This document shows positions 51,731 to 60,039 of a DNA stretch of 64,000 nucleotides, one piece after another. A model generated the notes under the pieces. The model saw nothing but the letters and a program-made list of their open reading frames with translations, did not search any database and was not told the DNA's origin. The DNA is from Actinomycetospora chibensis (GTDB lineage Bacteria; Actinomycetota; Actinomycetes; Mycobacteriales; Pseudonocardiaceae), in assembly GCF_028737215.1 (NCBI RefSeq), contig NZ_JAQZAM010000014.1, forward strand, positions 1-64,000, given 5' to 3'. Position 1 is the first letter of the stretch. Every line of letters starts with the position of its first letter. The translations under genes and the position numbers were made by a program.

Positions 51731-53130
51731 GGCGTGCCTTCCAGCGTCGCGACGAACCGTGCCCGCACGTCGGCGACGTGATCGTTCATGGTCGCCACGC
51801 TCCACTCCGAGGTGTCGACCGGCGGCAGGACGTCGACGTGCACGGTCCCACCCCGCAGGGTCTGGTGCCCGCGCCACATCACCTCGCCCGCGTCGTGGAT
51901 GACGATCGGGACCATCGGCACGCCCGCCTGCATCGCGATGTGGAAGGCGCCCTTCTTGAACGGCCCGAGGCGCGGGGTCGGCGAGCGGGTGCCCTCGGGC
52001 GCGATCGCCAGCGACCAGCCCTCGTCACGCATCTTGCGCACCGCGGGCTCGAGGGCCTCCTTCGACTGGCGGGCGTTGCCGCGCTCGACGAAGGCGACGC
52101 CGGCCAGGCTGAACATCTGGCCCCACAGCGGGATGGAGGCGGCCTCCGCCTTGGCCACGCCGGTGAAGCCCCCGCGCAGCAGCTTCATGAGCAGGGCGAC
52201 GTCGAGCTTGGACTGGTGGTTGAAGACGAACACGCACGGCCGCGCCGACCACAGGTGCTCCGCGCCCCGCACGTCGACGTCGATGCCGGCCAGCGCGAGC
52301 CCGAGGTCGCCGGTGACCGACGAGGCGAGGTCGACCATCTGCCGTCGGGACCGGCGGGCGAGGCCGACCGCCGCGCCCGCAGAAGCGCCGCCGAGCAGGG
52401 CACCGTAGAACCCGGCCGTGCGCAGGACGTCGCCGGGCGTGGCGAGTGTGCCGCCCCGCTCCGCGACCGTGAGCACCGGCCGGTCGCCGCACGTCGTCGC
52501 CCGCGGTGTCACCACCAGGGGCCGCTCGCCGGCGTCCAGCAGCGCCGGCGAGGACGGGCCCGCGTAGACGAACGTCGGCTGCCCGTCGTGGGCCGCGGCC
52601 AGCGCGGCGGCCTTCGCGCTCCCGTCGCCGTCGACCAGGACCGGCCCGGCGACCTCCCCGGTCAGCGTGCCGTCGCGGACCTCGACCTCCGTGGTGACCA
52701 GCTCGTCGGCACCGAGGTCCTCGGCGAGGGGCGCGAGCACCGGGCGGGGGGCGTGCCCGGTGACCACCACGCGGTGCCCGGCACGACGGTGCTCGGCCAC
52801 GAGCGACCACAACTCCGGGCGCAGCGCCGCCCCGAGCTCGTCGCGGTGCAGCACCCGCGCCCGCCGGGCGACGGTGTCCTCGTCCTGTCCGGCCCAGCCC
52901 GCGACGAGCCGCCGCACGGCGGCCTCGTCGTCACCCGCCCCCGCGACCAGCGCGATGTCGGCGGGCAGCGAGCGCCAGGAGGTGCGCCCGGAGCGCAGGG
53001 ACTCGCCGGCGTGCGCGGCGACCGCGGAGGCATCGAGCAGCGCGGTCTCGTCGACGACGGCGACGCTGCCCGACGGCGCGGCCCGGACCGTGGCCCGCCG
53101 GGCGTCGAGCTCAGCGCTGGGCAGGGGCAT
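51727..53130 (-). CDS. HAD-like / PlsC acyltransferase fusion
   Basis: This 467-residue fusion has an N-terminal HAD-like domain (about 20-230) and a C-terminal 1-acylglycerol-3-phosphate acyltransferase domain (about 265-460). In the acyltransferase half the NHQSKLD block (304-310, His305 and Asp310) and EGTRS block (379-383) are intact. In the HAD half motif I is VVDET, lacking the second Asp, and the motif IV region (YAGPSSPAL) lacks its acidic residues, so it is probably not a phosphatase. GGAGG lies six bases before the ATG at 53130, which overlaps plsB by 20 bases. It should make phosphatidate. Confidence 0.88.
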   Translation of the reverse strand: MPLPSAELDARRATVRAAPSGSVAVVDETALLDASAVAAHAGESLRSGRTSWRSLPADIALVAGAGDDEAAVRRLVAGWAGQDEDTVARRARVLHRDELGAALRPELWSLVAEHRRAGHRVVVTGHAPRPVLAPLAEDLGADELVTTEVEVRDGTLTGEVAGPVLVDGDGSAKAAALAAAHDGQPTFVYAGPSSPALLDAGERPLVVTPRATTCGDRPVLTVAERGGTLATPGDVLRTAGFYGALLGGASAGAAVGLARRSRRQMVDLASSVTGDLGLALAGIDVDVRGAEHLWSARPCVFVFNHQSKLDVALLMKLLRGGFTGVAKAEAASIPLWGQMFSLAGVAFVERGNARQSKEALEPAVRKMRDEGWSLAIAPEGTRSPTPRLGPFKKGAFHIAMQAGVPMVPIVIHDAGEVMWRGHQTLRGGTVHVDVLPPVDTSEWSVATMNDHVADVRARFVATLEGTP

Positions 53131-55375
53131 CGAAGACCTCCGACCGGAGTGCGTGCTCGCGTTCCGCGACACGGCGCAGCTGGTCGCGGACACCGGCGAC
53201 CTCGTCGCGCCAGGCCGCCCGCGCCGCCGGTGTCGCGTCCGCACCCAGCAGTGCCCGGTTCTCCGCCGCGCGCAACGCGGTGGAGAAGAGCTCGCGGGAC
53301 ACGACGTCGGCGCCGTGCAGGCGCTGCTGGCGCCACCACTGCTGCCCGAGGCCCGTGCAGGCGTCGAGGAAGGGACCGCGGTCCTCCAGGGCTCCGTCCT
53401 GGTCGGCGAGCACCGTCGCCACCACCCACTGCGACTCGACGAACGGCAGCAGCGTGCGGGGCGCGACGAGCAGCTCCGCGCGGCCCAGCATCTGCGCCGC
53501 ACCGCCGGGCGTGCCGAGGAGGTCCTTCCAGTCGGGGGCGAGGCGGTCGAGCTCGGCGAGCAGCTCGTCGCGGTACTCCCGCTTGCGGGAGAAGAAGAAG
53601 TCGAACTTCAGCAGGTCGCGCAGCTCGAGCGCCGTCTCCCAGCACGCCTCGAGGGCCTCCCTCTGCGGGAGGTCGGCGTCGACGATGGTCAGCAGCGCCA
53701 TCTCGAGCACGGCCCTCGTGAGCAGGTGGTGCAGCACCCCGTTGCGGTAGAACGCGGCGACGTGGTGACGGTCGGGCCCGATCGACCAGACGGCCTGCGG
53801 GCCCCCGTCGAAGCGCTCGGCGACGCCCACCGAGACGAGCCGCTCGAGGGTGTCCTCCAGCGCCTCGTCGGAGCCGAGGTCGCCGATCGCCGGCAGGCGC
53901 TCGAGCAGCCGGCGCACCGGCTCCACGACCGCGCGGACCTGCTCGAACGTGAGGGCCCGCCCGCCGGCTCCGAGCAGTGCGAAGGTGACCACCGACGTCG
54001 GCGTCACGGGCGTGGCCCGGTTGATGCCGACCGCGATCCGGAACGCGACCTTCTCGAGCTGCGAGCGCCCCTCGCCGGCCTCGTCCAGGGCCGCCCGCAG
54101 CGCGAGCGGCTCGCCGAAGCGGACCCGGGCCGAGCCGATGCGCCGCTGCTGGTCACGCATGTAGCCGGCGAGCCAGCCCAGGCCCTCGGCCTTCTTGCCG
54201 GCCCCGCCCTGCTCCGCGGCCAGCGCCCCCACCTCGTGGAGCTGGTCGTAGTGCAGCGACACGGGCACCAGCAGCGGGTCGCGGCCGGGCGAGTCCGGCT
54301 CGAGCTGGGCCGCCGCGTCGACGAGGTAGCGCAGCAGCCCGTACTTCGGCGGGCGCAGCTTCCCGGTGCGGGTGCGGCCGCCCTCGATGTACCACTCGAG
54401 GTTGAAGCGCTTGTCCAGCAGGTGGCCGAGGTACTCGCGCACCGCGAACTTGTAGATCGCGTCGTCGCCGAAGCTGCGGCGGATGAACACGATCCCGGCC
54501 CGTCGCCCGAGCGTGCCGAGCGGCCAGAACGAGAGGTTGTCGCCGCCGAGGACGTGGTTGCGCGGGAAGTCGTGCGCGTGCAGCACCTCGGCCAGCACGA
54601 GCGGGTCGGCGTAGCTGCGATGCGAAGGCAGGAAGATCAGCGGACGCCGGCGGCCCTGCTCGCGCAGGCGCTCGAGGCTGGAGGTGTCGACGTCCACGTC
54701 CCAGGCCTTGCGGTGCAGCGGGCTCATCACCGACCGGAAGGCCTCGATCGCCGGCGGGCTCTGCACCGCGGCCATCTCCTCCAGGCAGTCCGACGTCTTC
54801 GCCAGGACCTCGTCGGGCGTCAGGCCGAGCTCGCGGGCCAGGTCGGCGGCCCTCCGGGCGACCGCCGTGGACGCGACGATCTGCTCGGCCATCAGCCGGG
54901 GGACCTTGTAGCGGTCGCCGGTGAGCCGCCGCTCGGCGCGGTCGCAGGCCAGGGTCGCCCGGCGGCGGACGAAGGCCACGAAGCCCGACCCCTCGGGCGA
55001 GCCCACTTCCTGGTCGCCCTCGCGCCGCAGGTCCGACAGCGTCGCCGCGTCGCCCGCGACGACCCGCGCGCGGTCGGCCGACCAGCCCCGCAGCCGGGCG
55101 CGCGCGTGGCGCACGCCCCGGCGCCGCGGGCTCAGCGAGAACAGATCCGAGAGCGACGGGTCGTCCGAGGAGGCGCGCTCGTCGGGCGGCCAGACCACGC
55201 GCACCGGCACGACCGTGGTGTCGGGCGCCGCGGCGTCGAGGGCACCGGCGAGCTCGCGGGCGCCGTCCGGGACCACCTGGGCCCGGCCGTCGCGGTACGT
55301 CGACTCCGTCCACTGCCGCACCAGCTCGCGCTCGGTGCGCGAGCGCGCCCCCGAGAGCACCAGCGTCCGCACCAC
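53111..55375 (-). CDS. plsB: glycerol-3-phosphate acyltransferase PlsB-like
   Basis: This 754-residue membrane-associated enzyme adds the first acyl chain to glycerol 3-phosphate. Acyltransferase block I is LPSHRSYADP (His252, Asp257), block II GIVFIRRSFGDD, block III EGGRTRTGKLRPPK (331-344) and block IV LLVPVSLHYDQL. The start is one of two adjacent GTG codons at 55375 and 55372, with GGGGA about seven bases upstream; the reading frame extends to 55837 but that lies inside the P450 gene. It is followed by HAD-PlsC with a 20-base overlap, so the two acylation steps are encoded together. Confidence 0.92.
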   Translation of the reverse strand: MVRTLVLSGARSRTERELVRQWTESTYRDGRAQVVPDGARELAGALDAAAPDTTVVPVRVVWPPDERASSDDPSLSDLFSLSPRRRGVRHARARLRGWSADRARVVAGDAATLSDLRREGDQEVGSPEGSGFVAFVRRRATLACDRAERRLTGDRYKVPRLMAEQIVASTAVARRAADLARELGLTPDEVLAKTSDCLEEMAAVQSPPAIEAFRSVMSPLHRKAWDVDVDTSSLERLREQGRRRPLIFLPSHRSYADPLVLAEVLHAHDFPRNHVLGGDNLSFWPLGTLGRRAGIVFIRRSFGDDAIYKFAVREYLGHLLDKRFNLEWYIEGGRTRTGKLRPPKYGLLRYLVDAAAQLEPDSPGRDPLLVPVSLHYDQLHEVGALAAEQGGAGKKAEGLGWLAGYMRDQQRRIGSARVRFGEPLALRAALDEAGEGRSQLEKVAFRIAVGINRATPVTPTSVVTFALLGAGGRALTFEQVRAVVEPVRRLLERLPAIGDLGSDEALEDTLERLVSVGVAERFDGGPQAVWSIGPDRHHVAAFYRNGVLHHLLTRAVLEMALLTIVDADLPQREALEACWETALELRDLLKFDFFFSRKREYRDELLAELDRLAPDWKDLLGTPGGAAQMLGRAELLVAPRTLLPFVESQWVVATVLADQDGALEDRGPFLDACTGLGQQWWRQQRLHGADVVSRELFSTALRAAENRALLGADATPAARAAWRDEVAGVRDQLRRVAEREHALRSEVFDAPAQR

Positions 55376-55422
55376 TCTGTGCTCCCCTGAATCTCCGCCT
55401 CCCCCGTGAGGGGACGCGAGCG

Positions 55423-56694
55423 TCAGCCCCGGATCGAGCAGGGCATGGTCTTCACCGCGTGCACGAAGTTGCTGCGCAGGGTCTCGGGCTCGCCGACCGT
55501 CAGGTCCGGGACCCGGGTCAGGAGCTGCGAGAAGATCTGCCGCAACTGGGTGCGCGCGAGCATGTTGCCCATGCAGAAGTGTGGTCCGCCACCCCCGAAG
55601 CCGACGTGGGGGTTGGGGTCGCGGGAGAGATCGAACCGCAGCGGGTCGGTGAAGACCTCGGCGTCCCGGTTGCCCGACTCGTAGAACATGACGACCTTGT
55701 CGCCCTCGGCGATCGGCGTGCCGCGCAGCTCGGTGTCCTGGGTCGCGGTACGCCGGAAGGTCACCACGGGGCTGGCGTGGCGGACGAACTCCTCCACGGC
55801 CGTCCTCGCCCGGCCCTCGTGGTCCTCGGCGAGCCACGCACGCTGGTCCGGGTTCTCGGTCAGCCGCCGCATGGAGTGAGCGATCGTGTTGCGCGTGGTG
55901 TCGTTGCCGGCCACCGAGAGCAGCACGAAGAAGGCGCCGATCTCGTTGTCGGTGAGGCTCTCGCCGTCCACCTCGGCCTGCACGAGGTTGGTCATGAGGT
56001 CGTCCTGTGGGGCCCGGCGGCGGGCCTCGGCGAGCTCGAGCGCCGGGCCGAGCAGGGCCATGAGCGCCTGGCCCGCCGCCTGCAGCGGGTCCTCGAGGCC
56101 CAGGTTCTGGAGCACGTCCGGGTCGTTCGTGGCGACGAGCAGGTCGGCCGCCTCGGCCAGCGACTCCTGGTACTCCTCGGGAGCGCCCATGAGGTCGTAG
56201 ATCGTGCCCATCGGCAGCCGCTTGGCCACGAGCGCCACGAAGTCGCCGTCGCCGTGGTCGAGCAGCTCGTCGACGATCGACCGTGCGCGCTCCGCGATCC
56301 TGTCCTCGACGCGGCGGACCTGCTTCGGTGTGAACGCGGCACTCACGATCTTGCGGAGCTTGGTGTGCCGCGGGGCGTCCATGGCGAGGAACGACTGGCT
56401 GGCCTCGAGGAGCTCCGCAGGCGCGTCCTGGAACTGCACGCCCTGCCCGGAGCAGAAGAGCCTGGGGTTCTTGCTGACGTAGCCGATGTCCTCGTGGCGG
56501 ACGACGGCCCAGAACCCCGGGTCGTCCTCGCCGGGCATGAGCATGCCCTCCGGCGGCCGGTGCCAGGAGATCGGACGCTCACTCCGGAGCTCGGCGAACG
56601 AGGCGTCGCGCTCGGCCATCGGCCGGCCCCAGAACTCCAGGGACGACAGGTCGACGGGGTCGACGTCGGGTTTCGTGCTCGTGGTGGTGGTCAT
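55423..56694 (-). CDS. cytochrome P450, CYP124/125/142-like
   Basis: This 423-residue soluble P450 has the heme-binding FGGGGPHFCMGNMLA with Cys374, the I-helix AGNDTT (262-267) and the ExxR motif at Glu302-Arg305. The FLAMDAPRHTKLRKIVSAAFTP region resembles actinobacterial P450s that hydroxylate sterol side chains and methyl-branched fatty acids (CYP124, CYP125, CYP142); this substrate is inference. The ATG overlaps the ferredoxin reductase stop by four bases. Electrons would come from the reductase and ferredoxin encoded just upstream. plsB follows 47 bases later, with only a weak CCCC/GGGG hairpin between. Confidence 0.93.
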   Translation of the reverse strand: MTTTTSTKPDVDPVDLSSLEFWGRPMAERDASFAELRSERPISWHRPPEGMLMPGEDDPGFWAVVRHEDIGYVSKNPRLFCSGQGVQFQDAPAELLEASQSFLAMDAPRHTKLRKIVSAAFTPKQVRRVEDRIAERARSIVDELLDHGDGDFVALVAKRLPMGTIYDLMGAPEEYQESLAEAADLLVATNDPDVLQNLGLEDPLQAAGQALMALLGPALELAEARRRAPQDDLMTNLVQAEVDGESLTDNEIGAFFVLLSVAGNDTTRNTIAHSMRRLTENPDQRAWLAEDHEGRARTAVEEFVRHASPVVTFRRTATQDTELRGTPIAEGDKVVMFYESGNRDAEVFTDPLRFDLSRDPNPHVGFGGGGPHFCMGNMLARTQLRQIFSQLLTRVPDLTVGEPETLRSNFVHAVKTMPCSIRG

Positions 56695-57980
56695 GCGCGC
56701 GCCCCGTCCTGTGCCGTCGTCTCGGCCGCCGCGGCCTTCGCCTCGGCTGCCTTCGCCGCTGCCTGCTCGCGCCGCTCGGCGGCGAGGGCGAGCGCGGCGT
56801 CCCAGCCCTCGCGCCTGCCGATGAGGCGGCGGTACTTCATGACCTCGGCGCGCATGTCGACCGCGAGGGCGCCGACGATCCGGTCGTTCGCCCGATAGAG
56901 CGCGGTGAACGGTCCGCCGTCGGCGTCGTCGCCCGCGACGACCTCGACGTGGTCGCCCGCCGCGACGCCGACGAACTGCACCCGGCTCGCGTACCAGTCC
57001 GACCAGAAGTACGGGACGGTCTCGTACGCCTTGGCGTTCTCCGGGTCCACGGCGTTGCGGGCCGCGTAGCGCCCCTGCTCGGCGGCGGAGGTCCAGTGCT
57101 CCAGCCGCATCGGGCCGTCGAGGACGTCGTCGAACAGCGCGTTCGGCCACCGGGCGACGTCGCCGGCGACGTAGACGCCCGGCGCGGCGGCGAGGCGGGC
57201 GTCGGCCACGACGCCGTCGTCGACGGTGAGGCCGGAGCCCTCGAGCCAGCCGGTGGTCGGCTGCGCGCCGATGCCGACGACGAGCAGGTCGGTGTCCAGC
57301 TCGGTGCCGTCACCCAGGCGCACGGCGCGGACCCGGCCGTCGTCGTGGAGCACCTCGTCGACGGCCACCCCGGTGCGCACCTCGGTGCCGTGACGCTCGT
57401 GCAGGCGGGTCAGCGCGCGGCCCATCCGCTCGCCGATCGCGCGGACGAGCGGGGTGTCCAGCGCCTCGAGGATCGTCACCTCGAGGTCGAGCGAGCGGGC
57501 GACCGCGGCCACCTCGGAGCCGATGAAGCCCGCCCCGACGACGGTCACCTTCCGGTTGCCGTCCCGCAGGGCCCCGCGCAGCCCGATGGCGTCGTCGAGG
57601 GTGCGGACGACGTGGACGCCCGCGAGCCCCTCGGTGCCCGGCAGGGCACGGGCGTGGGCGCCCGTCGCGATCACCAGGCCGTCGTAGGAGATCGACCGGT
57701 CCCCGACGGTGACGGTGCGCGCCGACGTGTCGAGCGCCGACGCCGGCGTGCCGAGCACGAGCTCGACGTCGAGGTCGTCGGCGAAGGTCGCGTGCTCCCG
57801 GTAACGCGGGTCGGGGCACTCGTCGGCGGCGAGGTACTCCTTGGACAGCGGCGGCCGGTCGTAGGGCAGGTGCTCCTCGGCCCCGACCAGGGTCACCGTC
57901 CCGTCGAACCCGTCGCCGCGCACGGCCTCCACGGCGCGCAGGCCGGCGAGGGACGCCCCGACGACCACCAGGTGCGTCAC
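56691..57980 (-). CDS. FAD-dependent ferredoxin reductase
   Basis: This 429-residue flavoprotein passes electrons from NAD(P)H to the ferredoxin for the P450. The first dinucleotide fold is VVGASLAGLRAVEAV near residue 6, then EEHLPYDRPPLSKEYL. The second fold is VVGAGFIGSEVAAVA near residue 148, followed by YVAGDVARWPN with the FAD-contacting Asp. The layout matches rhodocoxin and putidaredoxin reductases. The C-terminus has an extra Ala/Glu-rich helix. Start GTG 57980, three bases after the ferredoxin. Confidence 0.94.
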   Translation of the reverse strand: MTHLVVVGASLAGLRAVEAVRGDGFDGTVTLVGAEEHLPYDRPPLSKEYLAADECPDPRYREHATFADDLDVELVLGTPASALDTSARTVTVGDRSISYDGLVIATGAHARALPGTEGLAGVHVVRTLDDAIGLRGALRDGNRKVTVVGAGFIGSEVAAVARSLDLEVTILEALDTPLVRAIGERMGRALTRLHERHGTEVRTGVAVDEVLHDDGRVRAVRLGDGTELDTDLLVVGIGAQPTTGWLEGSGLTVDDGVVADARLAAAPGVYVAGDVARWPNALFDDVLDGPMRLEHWTSAAEQGRYAARNAVDPENAKAYETVPYFWSDWYASRVQFVGVAAGDHVEVVAGDDADGGPFTALYRANDRIVGALAVDMRAEVMKYRRLIGRREGWDAALALAAERREQAAAKAAEAKAAAAETTAQDGARA

Positions 57981-57983
57981 CGC

Positions 57984-58175
57984 TCAGGACTCGAGCGAGA
58001 GCGCCTCGGTCGGGCAGGCGGCGACGGCCTCGCGGACCTCGTCCTCCTGCCCGTCGGGCACCTCCTCGGCGTGCAGGATGAGCGAGCCGTCGTCGTCCAC
58101 CTCGAACACGTCGGGCGCCAGGGACTCGCACATCCCCATGCCGGTGCACTTGTCCCAGTCGACGTTGATCTTCAT
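57984..58175 (-). CDS. 3Fe-4S ferredoxin
   Basis: This 63-residue ferredoxin has cysteines in CTGMGMC (residues 10 and 16) and in ACPTEAL near residue 54, the pattern of three-iron ferredoxins that serve actinobacterial P450s. The acidic surface (VFEVDDDGS, EDEVREAV) is normal. GGAGGG lies nine bases before the ATG. It heads the ferredoxin, reductase, P450 unit and is divergent from the crotonase gene. Confidence 0.94.
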   Translation of the reverse strand: MKINVDWDKCTGMGMCESLAPDVFEVDDDGSLILHAEEVPDGQEDEVREAVAACPTEALSLES

Positions 58176-58323
58176 TGGGGTGGCCCTCCCCGGGTCGGCG
58201 TCCTCGGCGACGGAGCTCGCGACGAGCCCGCATCCGGCGCACCATAACGTGCGTGATGCTACGGCGCGAGACCTGCGTCACCGACTGATCACTCCACGTC
58301 AGCACGGGCAGGGTGCCAGCCTC

Positions 58324-58356
58324 GTGTCAGCCTGGGGGCCATGCTGGCGTTCGACG
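58324..58356. repeat. short imperfect palindrome, copy B
   Basis: GTGTCAGC, a spacer, then GCTGGCGTTCGACG, between the divergent ferredoxin and crotonase genes. A further related half (ACGTCAGC then GTGCCAGC) lies just before it at 58295-58320. Confidence 0.55.
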
Positions 58357-58399
58357 TCAGGAAAGCCCCCACCTGGACCCCGGCGAAGGGAACACGGAC

Positions 58400-59248
58400 G
58401 TGAGCACGCTCGACCTGGACGCGCCGGCCACCCCCACTGCACTGTCGGTCACGCACGACGGCGGCGTCGCGACGGTGCGCCTCGAGCGCCCCGAGGCCGC
58501 GAACGCGCTCGACCGCACGCTGTGGCGCGAGCTGCGCGACACCTTCACCGCGCTCGACGCCGACCCCGGCGTGCGCGTCGTCGTCCTCGCCGGTGCCGGA
58601 AAGCACTTCTGCGCAGGCATCGACCTCTCGATGCTCGCCGAGATCCAGGGCATGGCCCCCGACGGCGCCGACCCCGGCCGGGCCCGCGAGGCGCTGCGCC
58701 GTCTGATCCTCGATCTCCAGGACGTCCTGACGACCGTCGAGCGCTGCCGGGTCCCCGTCCTCGCCGCGATCCAGGGCGTCTGCGTCGGGGCCGGCCTCGA
58801 CCTCGCCGTCGCCTGCGACCTGCGCTACGCGACCCCGCGCACGAAGTTCTCGCTCAAGGAGGTCGACATGGGCCTCGCCGCCGACGTCGGCGTCCTGCAG
58901 CGCCTGCCCCGCATCGTCGGCGAGGGCCGGGCGCGCGAGATGGCCTACACCTGCCGCGACGTCCGCGGCCCCGAGGCCGAGACCATGGGTCTGGTCAACG
59001 CCTGCGTGGAGGCCGACGACCCCGAGGGCCTCGTCGCCCACGTCCAGGAGATCGCCCGGGCCCTCGCCGCGAAGTCCCCGCTCGCGATGCGCGGCACCAA
59101 GCACGCGATCACCTACGCCCGCGACCACTCCGTGGCCGACGGCCTCGATCAGATCGCGACGTGGAACGCCTCGGCGCTGATCTCCGACGACCTCACCGAG
59201 GCCGTCACCGCCTTCAGCCAGGGACGCGCGCCGCGCTACGCCGACTGA
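58400..59248 (+). CDS. crotonase, delta3,5-delta2,4-dienoyl-CoA isomerase-like
   Basis: This 282-residue crotonase-fold protein starts at GTG 58400 with GAAGGG nine bases upstream. The oxyanion-hole segments are HFCAGIDLSML and GVCVGAGLDL. The acidic triad of dienoyl-CoA isomerase is present with the exact family spacing: Asp134 (GAGLD), Glu154 (LKEVDMG) and Asp162 (AADVG). The LKEVDMGLAADVGVLQRLP block closely resembles mammalian ECH1. It would shift double bonds during beta-oxidation of unsaturated fatty acids with odd-position double bonds. Generic enoyl-CoA hydratase is the less likely alternative. Confidence 0.9.
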   Translation: MSTLDLDAPATPTALSVTHDGGVATVRLERPEAANALDRTLWRELRDTFTALDADPGVRVVVLAGAGKHFCAGIDLSMLAEIQGMAPDGADPGRAREALRRLILDLQDVLTTVERCRVPVLAAIQGVCVGAGLDLAVACDLRYATPRTKFSLKEVDMGLAADVGVLQRLPRIVGEGRAREMAYTCRDVRGPEAETMGLVNACVEADDPEGLVAHVQEIARALAAKSPLAMRGTKHAITYARDHSVADGLDQIATWNASALISDDLTEAVTAFSQGRAPRYAD

Positions 59249-59258
59249 CGCACCTGCG

Positions 59259-59292
59259 GTGCCAGCCCTGCGGCCACGCTGGCACTCCAACA
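59259..59292. repeat. short palindrome, copy C
   Basis: A perfect 8-bp inverted repeat, GTGCCAGC and GCTGGCAC, with an 11-base loop, between the convergent crotonase and TetR genes. It could act as a weak two-way terminator. Confidence 0.6.
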
Positions 59293-59326
59293 CAGCACGC
59301 CGATAGGGCCAGGAAATCCGCGTCGA

Positions 59327-59929
59327 TCACCGGTCCTCGCGCGCGTCCGCCCGCCAGGGTGCGACCGGAGTGGCGACGGGATCCCAGACGCCGTCGGCGT
59401 GCGCGCGCACGACCAGCTCGAACTCGTCGAGCAGCGAGGACAGCTCGACCGGGGTGACGCCCGCGATCTGCTGGTGGCCGGCGAGCACCGCCACCCCGAG
59501 GGAGGCGAGCCGCTCGCGGACCGCGTCGTCGGTGATCACCGGCGCGAGCACGTCGCCGAGCGCGCGCACCCGGCCGCGGTCCACCGCCCGCTGCGCGGCG
59601 TCGACGGTGGGGTCGACCGTCGCCCAGGCCCGGATCGCGGTCTCGGCCTCGTGGGGCACGGTGAGGGCCAGGTACTTCATGCGCGTGACGCGCTCGAGGG
59701 CGTCGTCGGAGGCGTTGACGAGCTCGACGAGACGGGCGGTCTCCTCGCGCTCCCAGTGCTCGAGCAGCGCGGCGACGAAGCCCTCCCAGCTTCCGAAGTG
59801 GTGGTAGAAGGACCCGCTGGTGACCCCGAGCGCAGCGCACAGGCGCCCGATGCGCAGCCCGTTGCGGCCCTCGCGGGCGAGCAGCCGCAGGGACACCTCG
59901 AAGTAGGCCTGCGGGGTGGCGGTCGGCAT
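59327..59929 (-). CDS. TetR-family transcriptional regulator
   Basis: From ATG 59929 the product has 200 residues. The N-terminal helix-turn-helix is clear (LRIGRLCAALGVTSGSFYHHFGSWEGFVAALLEHW, about residues 25-60). The C-terminal ligand domain is variable, with KYLALTVPHEAETAIRAWATVD in the middle. An in-frame ATG 17 codons upstream is possible. It is divergent from the acyl-CoA ligase gene, so it probably controls that gene and itself and may sense an acyl-CoA or related lipid; that is inference. Confidence 0.9.
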   Translation of the reverse strand: MPTATPQAYFEVSLRLLAREGRNGLRIGRLCAALGVTSGSFYHHFGSWEGFVAALLEHWEREETARLVELVNASDDALERVTRMKYLALTVPHEAETAIRAWATVDPTVDAAQRAVDRGRVRALGDVLAPVITDDAVRERLASLGVAVLAGHQQIAGVTPVELSSLLDEFELVVRAHADGVWDPVATPVAPWRADAREDR

Positions 59930-60039
59930 GGCTCCCGGTCCCCCCACCTCGACGCGAACGCTCGGTTCCCCTCCGAGCACACCGTAATCTACTCTACGGC
60001 CCGCCGACCCCCGGTCTCGTGATCGCTGAGGAGACGACG
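59930..60039. promoter_or_regulatory. divergent promoter and candidate TetR operator
   Basis: The spacer has two short palindromes: CTCGG and CCGAG with a 7-base spacer at 59961-59977, and CCGTA and TACGG with an 8-base spacer at 59982-59999. The second overlaps TA-rich hexamers usable as -10 boxes on both strands. Either could be the operator. Confidence 0.4.

Noticed and set aside
55376-55422. Strong terminator between the P450 gene and plsB
   Set aside because: Only a 5-bp TCCCC/GGGGA stem is present, too weak to claim termination, so a joint transcript is left open.
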